In this document: positions 6,239-10,525 of the stretch, piece after piece
Position numbering within the stretch: the stretch's first letter is position 1
Layout of the letters: every line of letters starts with the position of its first letter
NCBI GenBank assembly: GCA_003640335.1
Contig: RBKG01000194.1
Location: 1 to 10,525 of the forward strand
Direction of reading: 5' to 3'
DNA: 10,525 nt
Origin: Porphyromonas sp.
GTDB lineage: Bacteria > Bacteroidota > Bacteroidia > Bacteroidales > Porphyromonadaceae
The notes under the pieces: model-generated
Database searches by the model: none
What the model saw: the letters and a program-made list of their open reading frames with translations, nothing else
What the model was told of the DNA's origin: nothing
Program-made: the position numbers and the translations under genes

Positions 6239-7462
6239 ATGTACGATATAAATAAAGTGCGCGAAGATTTTCCTATTCTCAGTCGCACTATACACAAGAA
6301 GCCCCTTATCTATCTTGATAATGGGGCTACTACACAAAAGCCCAATACTGTACTCGAAGCTATGCAACGAGTATATACGGAGCATAATGCAAACGTTCAC
6401 AGAGGAGTACACACACTCAGTAGAGAAGCGACAGAACTACATGAAGCGTCAAGACTACGTGTAGCACGCTTCATCAATGCTCCTAGTGAAAAGCAAATTA
6501 TCTTCACACGAGGAACGACTGAAAGCATTAACCTTGTTGCTACATGCTTCGGAGAGCAATTTCTTTCTTCCGGAGACGAAGTCGTTATTAGTGCTATGGA
6601 GCATCATGCCAACATTGTTCCTTGGCAAATGATTTGCGCTCGTAAAGGAGCCAAGTTACGTGTTATTGAACTTACAGAGCAAGGCGAACTAAACATCGAA
6701 CACTTCTTAGGCTTACTTAATGAACGCACTAAGATTGTTGCAATCAGCCATGTTAGCAATGTACTAGGAACAGTTAATCCTGTAGAAGAAATTATTAAGC
6801 ACGCTCATGATAGAGATATTCCAGTTCTTGTTGATGGAGCGCAAGCGATTGCTCACACAAAGGTTGATGTCCAAAAGCTAGGAGCAGACTTCTATGTGTT
6901 TAGCGGACATAAGATATATGGACCAACGGGAATAGGTGTTCTTTATGGTAGAGAAGACCTTCTTGAGGCTATGCCTCCCTATATGGGCGGAGGTGAAATG
7001 ATTGCTAAGGTTACGTTCGAAGAAACGACTTACAACGAGTTGCCTTACAAATATGAAGCAGGAACTCCCGATTACGTTGGAACAGTTGGGCTTGCGGCGG
7101 CTCTTGATTATGTAGAGTCTATCGGGCTAGAAGATATTGCTAAGCACGAAGAAGACCTACTGCATTATGCTAGTGAACGTTTAATTCAAGAATTTCCCAA
7201 GGCTTATATACTTGGGAATTCAAAGAATAAAGCCGGAGTATTGTCATTTGGCATAGGCAATATCCATGCTTTCGACCTTGGGACATTACTTGACCAACTA
7301 GGTATTGCTATACGTACTGGGCACCATTGTGCTGAACCTTTGCTTAATTATTATGGCTATACATCTATAGCTAGAGCATCTTTTGCTCTCTATAATACCC
7401 GTGAGGAAGTAGATAAATTCATTGAAGCCTTACACCGAATAAATGCAATGCTTGAACCATGA
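6239..7462 (+). CDS. sufS: SufS-type cysteine desulfurase (group II)
   Basis: SufS is a pyridoxal-phosphate enzyme that takes sulfur from cysteine, giving alanine and an enzyme persulfide used to build iron-sulfur clusters through the SUF system. The 407 residues match the family. The N-terminus has IYLDNGATTQKP; the cofactor-binding region has GTTESINLV and AMEHHANIVPWQ; the PLP lysine is K225 in FSGHKIYGPTG; and the catalytic cysteine is C364 in RTGHHCAEPL, the short-loop arrangement of group II enzymes. No sufB, sufC, sufD, sufE or sufU lies in the window, so the sulfur acceptor must be encoded elsewhere. The gap before it (28 nt, AT-rich) is the largest in the run and shows no promoter motif. 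The stop overlaps the murF start as ATGA. Confidence 0.94.
   Translation: MYDINKVREDFPILSRTIHKKPLIYLDNGATTQKPNTVLEAMQRVYTEHNANVHRGVHTLSREATELHEASRLRVARFINAPSEKQIIFTRGTTESINLVATCFGEQFLSSGDEVVISAMEHHANIVPWQMICARKGAKLRVIELTEQGELNIEHFLGLLNERTKIVAISHVSNVLGTVNPVEEIIKHAHDRDIPVLVDGAQAIAHTKVDVQKLGADFYVFSGHKIYGPTGIGVLYGREDLLEAMPPYMGGGEMIAKVTFEETTYNELPYKYEAGTPDYVGTVGLAAALDYVESIGLEDIAKHEEDLLHYASERLIQEFPKAYILGNSKNKAGVLSFGIGNIHAFDLGTLLDQLGIAIRTGHHCAEPLLNYYGYTSIARASFALYNTREEVDKFIEALHRINAMLEP
6300..6328 (+). repeat. Inverted repeat (11-bp hairpin with one bulge) in the sufS 5' coding region
   Basis: Bases 6300-6310 can pair with 6317-6328 over a 6-nt loop, with a single unpaired base at 6322. The base of the stem is AGCCCC against GGGGCT. 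It lies about 62-90 nt into sufS and encodes the invariant PLIYLDNGA region. No T-run follows it. The pairing is seen directly; regulatory meaning is not established, and protein conservation may partly explain it. Confidence 0.45.
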
Positions 7463-8781
7463 TTTCAATAGAAGAATTATATCAAATATATCTCCAGCAT
7501 CCTATAATCTGTACGGATAGTCGCAAAATAACTAAGCAATGTTTATTTTTTGCCTTATCTGGAGAACGCTTTGACGGTAATCAATTTGCACTATCTGCCA
7601 TCGAACAAGGCGCAGCTTATGCTATTGTTGATAGCGAAGATTTACCTGAGCATCCTCAGCTATTGCATGTAGAGGATACCTTGCTTGCATTGCAAGAGCT
7701 TGCCGCTCTTCATCGTGCTACACTCTCTAAACCAGTCATTGCGATAACGGGTACAAATGGCAAGACTACAACGAAAGAGCTGGTAGCCCAAGTTCTCTCA
7801 TCGACTTTCAATATACTCTATACTGAAGGTAATCTGAATAATCATATCGGTGTACCTCTTACTCTACTCAGACTCAAAGATGAGCATGATTTTGCAATCA
7901 TTGAGATGGGAGCAAGCAAACCCGGAGATATTGATGAGCTTTGCCAAATAGCGCAACCTAATTATGGGATTATTACGAATATCGGAGAAGCTCATCTAGA
8001 AGGCTTTCAGAGCATCATCGGTGTAGAGCGTACCAAGGGAGAGCTTTATGCTTGGCTGAAAGAGCATGACGGCAAGATTATACGCAAAGAAGACGATGAA
8101 CGACTTGCTCGTCTAGGAAAAGGAATACCTTCTGTGACCTATGGTCAAAGCTCTGATGCAGTCATACAGGGAAAACTATCCGAGCAAAATGGTGTGTTCC
8201 TTGCATTCCAATGGTCTGCCCCTGCAATTAACATCGGTATACAAGAGCAAACTACTCAACTAGTAGGAGCTTATAATCTTGATAATGCCCTAGCAGCAAT
8301 ATCTCTAGGTCTATTCTTTGGGATAGAACCTAGTAAGATAGTTGAATCTATCGCAGCATATAAGCCACAAAATAGTCGTTCCCAATTTATTCTGACAAAG
8401 CTCAATAACAAGCTAATCGCTGATGCCTATAACGCTAATCCTAGCAGTATGCGTTCAGCCATTACTAACTTTCAGCAGTTATCAACTGAACTTAGAAAGA
8501 CACTCATACTTGGGGATATGAACGAACTTGGAGCTTCTAGTGAAGACGCCCACCACTCTATCTTCAATGACCTTATTGAGCCTATGCTCTCCGAGAACTG
8601 TCGGGTTATACTTTGTGGACCAATATGGACTAAGCTCCTCTCAAGTGATACACGAGTTACACTCTATGCTAGTGCGTCAGAACTGCATGATGCTCTATCT
8701 TTAGAGCCTATAACCGATGCATTCATCTTACTTAAGGGTTCGCATGGTATTCAGTTGGAGAAAATCATCAATGATTTGTAA
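7459..8781 (+). CDS. murF: UDP-N-acetylmuramoyl-tripeptide--D-alanyl-D-alanine ligase
   Basis: MurF adds D-Ala-D-Ala to the UDP-MurNAc-tripeptide using ATP, the last cytoplasmic step in making the peptidoglycan precursor. The 440 residues compare with 452 in E. coli. Three Mur ligase domains are recognisable. The N-terminal substrate-binding domain has TDSRK (19-23) and ALSGERFDGNQF. The central ATPase has ITGTNGKTTTKE (96-107), GNLNNHIGVPLTLL, IEMGASKPGDI and TNIGEAHLEGF. The C-terminal domain has DAYNANPSSM (322-331), LGDMNELG (351-358) and KGSHG (426-430). It stands away from the other mur genes, which is common for Bacteroidota murF. It overlaps sufS by 4 nt, and its stop shares one base with the rpoN start (TAATG). 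Confidence 0.95.
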   Translation: MISIEELYQIYLQHPIICTDSRKITKQCLFFALSGERFDGNQFALSAIEQGAAYAIVDSEDLPEHPQLLHVEDTLLALQELAALHRATLSKPVIAITGTNGKTTTKELVAQVLSSTFNILYTEGNLNNHIGVPLTLLRLKDEHDFAIIEMGASKPGDIDELCQIAQPNYGIITNIGEAHLEGFQSIIGVERTKGELYAWLKEHDGKIIRKEDDERLARLGKGIPSVTYGQSSDAVIQGKLSEQNGVFLAFQWSAPAINIGIQEQTTQLVGAYNLDNALAAISLGLFFGIEPSKIVESIAAYKPQNSRSQFILTKLNNKLIADAYNANPSSMRSAITNFQQLSTELRKTLILGDMNELGASSEDAHHSIFNDLIEPMLSENCRVILCGPIWTKLLSSDTRVTLYASASELHDALSLEPITDAFILLKGSHGIQLEKIINDL

Positions 8782-10247
8782 TGAGTGGAAATAATCACTT
8801 AACCCAAGAACTAAAACAAGAACAAGGGCTAAACTTAAGTCCAATACAATTGCTTGCCTCTAGATTAGTGGAACTAACTAATCTAGAGCTTGCTGCTCGT
8901 ATAGAGCACGAGCTAGAAGACAATCCCGCTCTTGAAGAAGGGAGTTCGGAAGAGAAACTAAAAGACGAGACATCTGAAGATAGTTCAAACGACGAAGACC
9001 AAGATTGGGAGCTTGGCGAGTACGCTTCCGAAGATGACATACCCTCCTATAAGCTACAAGAGCTACAAGAACGCCAAAGCTTTAGGGAAGAAATCCCCTT
9101 TGCATCATTTCAGCCCTCTCTAGACAGCCTTTTACTTGAGCAGCTATTCATGGAGGGTTTAAGAGATGAAGACGAAGATTTAGCCCGTTATATTATTGGC
9201 AATATCTCTGCAGATGGTTATCTCACGCGAGACGCTCAAGACCTACAAGATGACCTTATTTTCAAATTAGGGATAGATGTTTCTCTTGAAAAGATAGAGC
9301 AACTTATTGCTCAAATCAAGACACTAGACCCTGCAGGGATAGGAGCTAAAGATTTACAAGAATGTCTTCTACTCCAAATAGAGAGGCTTAGCGCCAATGA
9401 GCATGATGATTGGACAAAAAATGCCAAGCTAATGCTAACTCAATACTATAATGATTTCAAAGCTAAGAATTACGAAGCTCTTTGTCGTCATATAGGTATT
9501 AGCCGAGAAGAATTATCCGACTTGTATGCACACATTGCTCATCTCAATCCCAAACCAGGCTCTAGTCTTGGAGATGAAGGAAGTGATAAGATGATGCACT
9601 ATCGTCCTGACTTTATTATACATGAAGAAGATGATGGTGAACTCTCTCTATCCATTGTAGGCGAACAAGAAATCCGCCCCTTAAGACTTAATCGAATGTA
9701 TCAGGAGATGCTTGAAGATAGTCTTACAGAGTCTAATCTTCGCAAACAGAAAGAAACACATAACTTTCTTAAGCACAAGATAAGTCAAGCACAATGGTTT
9801 ATTGAAGCGCTATCGATGCGACAGAATACACTCCGAAAGACCATGCTTGCTATCATGAAGAGACAGGATAATTTTCTTCGTAGTGGTGATGTTCTTGACC
9901 TCAAACCCATGATACTTAAAGATATTGCCGATGATACAGGGCTAGATATTAGTACAATTAGTCGCGTTAGCAACAGCAAGAGTGTTCAGACGGATTACGG
10001 CGTATATCCAATAAAATACTTCTTCGGGGACGGTATGATTTCTTCTAGTGGAGAGGAAGTTAGTACTAGAGCTATCAAACAAAAGCTTAGCGAACTTATT
10101 ACTCAAGAAGACAAGCAGAAGCCACTCACTGATGAAGAGCTTGCATCAAAACTATCGGAAGAGGGTTACAGCCTTGCTAGACGTACAATCGCTAAATACA
10201 GAGAAGCACTAGGTATTCCGATAGCTCGCCTCCGCAGAAACATCTAA
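8781..10247 (+). CDS. rpoN: RNA polymerase sigma-54 factor
   Basis: Sigma-54 directs RNA polymerase to -24/-12 promoters that open only with an AAA+ activator. The 488 residues are the normal length. Region I is the glutamine- and leucine-rich start (about 7-50, LTQELKQEQGLNLSPIQLLA through NPALEE), which contacts activators. Region II, about 52-86, is strongly acidic. Region III carries the core-binding part from about 120, a helix-turn-helix near 377-397 (KDIADDTGLDISTISRV) and, near the C-terminus, the RpoN box ARRTIAKYR (466-474), with Ile in place of the usual Val. No sigma-54 activator gene is in the window. It is the last gene of the unit, sharing one base with the murF stop, and is followed by a strong terminator. 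A long hairpin lies near its 5' end (8858-8888). Confidence 0.96.
   Translation: MSGNNHLTQELKQEQGLNLSPIQLLASRLVELTNLELAARIEHELEDNPALEEGSSEEKLKDETSEDSSNDEDQDWELGEYASEDDIPSYKLQELQERQSFREEIPFASFQPSLDSLLLEQLFMEGLRDEDEDLARYIIGNISADGYLTRDAQDLQDDLIFKLGIDVSLEKIEQLIAQIKTLDPAGIGAKDLQECLLLQIERLSANEHDDWTKNAKLMLTQYYNDFKAKNYEALCRHIGISREELSDLYAHIAHLNPKPGSSLGDEGSDKMMHYRPDFIIHEEDDGELSLSIVGEQEIRPLRLNRMYQEMLEDSLTESNLRKQKETHNFLKHKISQAQWFIEALSMRQNTLRKTMLAIMKRQDNFLRSGDVLDLKPMILKDIADDTGLDISTISRVSNSKSVQTDYGVYPIKYFFGDGMISSSGEEVSTRAIKQKLSELITQEDKQKPLTDEELASKLSEEGYSLARRTIAKYREALGIPIARLRRNI
8858..8888 (+). repeat. Perfect 12-bp inverted repeat in the rpoN 5' coding region
   Basis: CTCTAGATTAGT at 8858-8869 is exactly complementary to ACTAATCTAGAG at 8877-8888, with a 7-nt loop (8870-8876). 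It starts 77 nt into rpoN, within the codons for region I. No T-run follows, so it is unlikely to be an intrinsic terminator. In a plain chance model, with few thousand bases tested and loops under 20 nt, a perfect 12-bp repeat is not expected often, but I could not compute this properly. The function is unknown. Confidence 0.55.
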
Positions 10248-10296
10248 AGTAATAACACTTCTGAGGTATTCCACTTTGTAGAAGTATCCATTAGCT

Positions 10297-10355
10297 AGAG
10301 TTGTATGGTCTTAAGTAATCATAACAGAGACCATACAACTCTTTCTTTATTTTCT
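10297..10355 (+). terminator. Strong intrinsic terminator after rpoN
   Basis: AGAGTTGTATGGTCT at 10297-10311 pairs perfectly with AGACCATACAACTCT at 10328-10342 (15 bp, 16-nt loop 10312-10327). A T-rich tract follows (TTTCTTTATTTTCT, about 10342-10355). It lies 50 nt after the rpoN stop with no gene between, and closes the nine-gene run. The loop is long for a classical terminator, but the stem and T-tract fit well. Confidence 0.8.
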
Positions 10356-10430
10356 GAATAAGATAGTTTCTAGATAAACGAACAAAAACAGACAATGCCT
10401 TTCCTATTCTCAAAACCTCGGCGAATGCTC

Positions 10431-10470
10431 AACTTTTAATCAATACAATCAAAAGTTTTCTTACCCTTTT
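10431..10470 (+). terminator. Possible weak secondary terminator
   Basis: AACTTTT at 10431-10437 pairs with AAAAGTT at 10451-10457 (7 bp, mostly A-T, 13-nt loop) and is followed by a pyrimidine-rich tract to 10470. The stem is short and AT-rich, so this may be chance. If real, it would act as a back-up for read-through past the hairpin at 10297-10342. Confidence 0.25.
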
Positions 10471-10489
10471 CTCCATTTTTAGGTTACCT

Positions 10490-10521
10490 ATATTTATATA
10501 TTGAGATAATACGTATCTTTG
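10490..10521 (+). promoter_or_regulatory. Probable promoter for the next gene beyond the window
   Basis: TATCTTTG at 10514-10521 matches the Bacteroidota -7 element exactly and is the same 8-mer as ahead of dnaN. ATATTTAT at 10490-10497 precedes it by 16 nt (14 nt at dnaN). It follows the rpoN terminator region and sits at the very end of the window, so a plus-strand transcript probably begins just outside. The gene it serves cannot be seen. Confidence 0.5.
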
Positions 10522-10525
10522 TAGG

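Noticed and set aside
6622..6637. Sigma-54-like site inside sufS: TTGGCAAATGATTTGC has GG and GC separated by 10 nt, matching -24/-12 spacing.
   Set aside because: It encodes the conserved PWQMIC stretch of SufS, no gene starts within hundreds of bases downstream, and single matches of this kind are expected by chance.
10395..10439. A 14-codon reading frame after the rpoN terminator (MPFLFSKPRRMLNF).
   Set aside because: It is too short to judge, has no start context or homologue I can name, and overlaps the weak inverted repeat. The KPRR string slightly recalls a small Bacteroidota protein, but that is not enough.
10248..10525. Possible small RNA or tRNA in the region after rpoN.
   Set aside because: Apart from the terminator hairpin, a weak repeat and the promoter-like box at the end, I see no cloverleaf or other stable structure.

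Overview
This window is an ordinary, fully intact housekeeping stretch of a Bacteroidota chromosome. It is most likely from Bacteroidales and possibly close to Porphyromonas, but the genus is a guess. Four things point that way: the protein families read as Bacteroidota types; the gene starts lack any visible Shine-Dalgarno sequence; a TATCTTTG box, the Bacteroidota -7 promoter motif TAnnTTTG, sits directly ahead of the first gene; and DNA is moderately AT-rich.

Nine genes, all on the plus strand, fill positions 66-10247 with almost no spacing. In order they are dnaN (sliding clamp), a DEDDh 3'-5' exonuclease with an ExoX-like C-terminus, coaBC (coenzyme A synthesis), recN (recombination repair), an RlmB/TrmH-type SPOUT rRNA methyltransferase, a YciO-like member of the Sua5/YrdC family, sufS (cysteine desulfurase), murF (peptidoglycan precursor ligase) and rpoN (sigma-54). 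Junctions overlap by 8, 4, 4 and 1 nt or are separated by 2, 11, 3 and 28 nt. No gene is broken or truncated, and the key residues I looked for are present in the enzymes except where noted for CoaBC and the YciO-like protein.

The set looks like one transcription unit. A probable promoter lies at about 13-42, and a perfect 15-bp hairpin followed by a T-rich tract lies at 10297-10355, after rpoN. The last 278 bases hold this terminator, a weaker inverted repeat, and a second TATCTTTG box at 10514-10521 that probably starts the next transcript beyond the window.

The genes share no single pathway. They mix replication and repair (dnaN, exonuclease, recN), translation and RNA modification (methyltransferase, possibly the YciO-like protein), core biosynthesis (coaBC, sufS, murF) and transcription (rpoN). 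Co-transcription would link clamp, cell-wall and sigma-54 levels.

I found no mobile element, CRISPR array, tRNA, rRNA or defence system, and nothing amounting to a new biological system. The least expected signals are strong inverted repeats inside the first ~110 nt of three coding regions (coaBC, sufS, rpoN), an Asp in place of the usual active-site Asn in CoaBC, and the abundance of the tetranucleotide CTAG.
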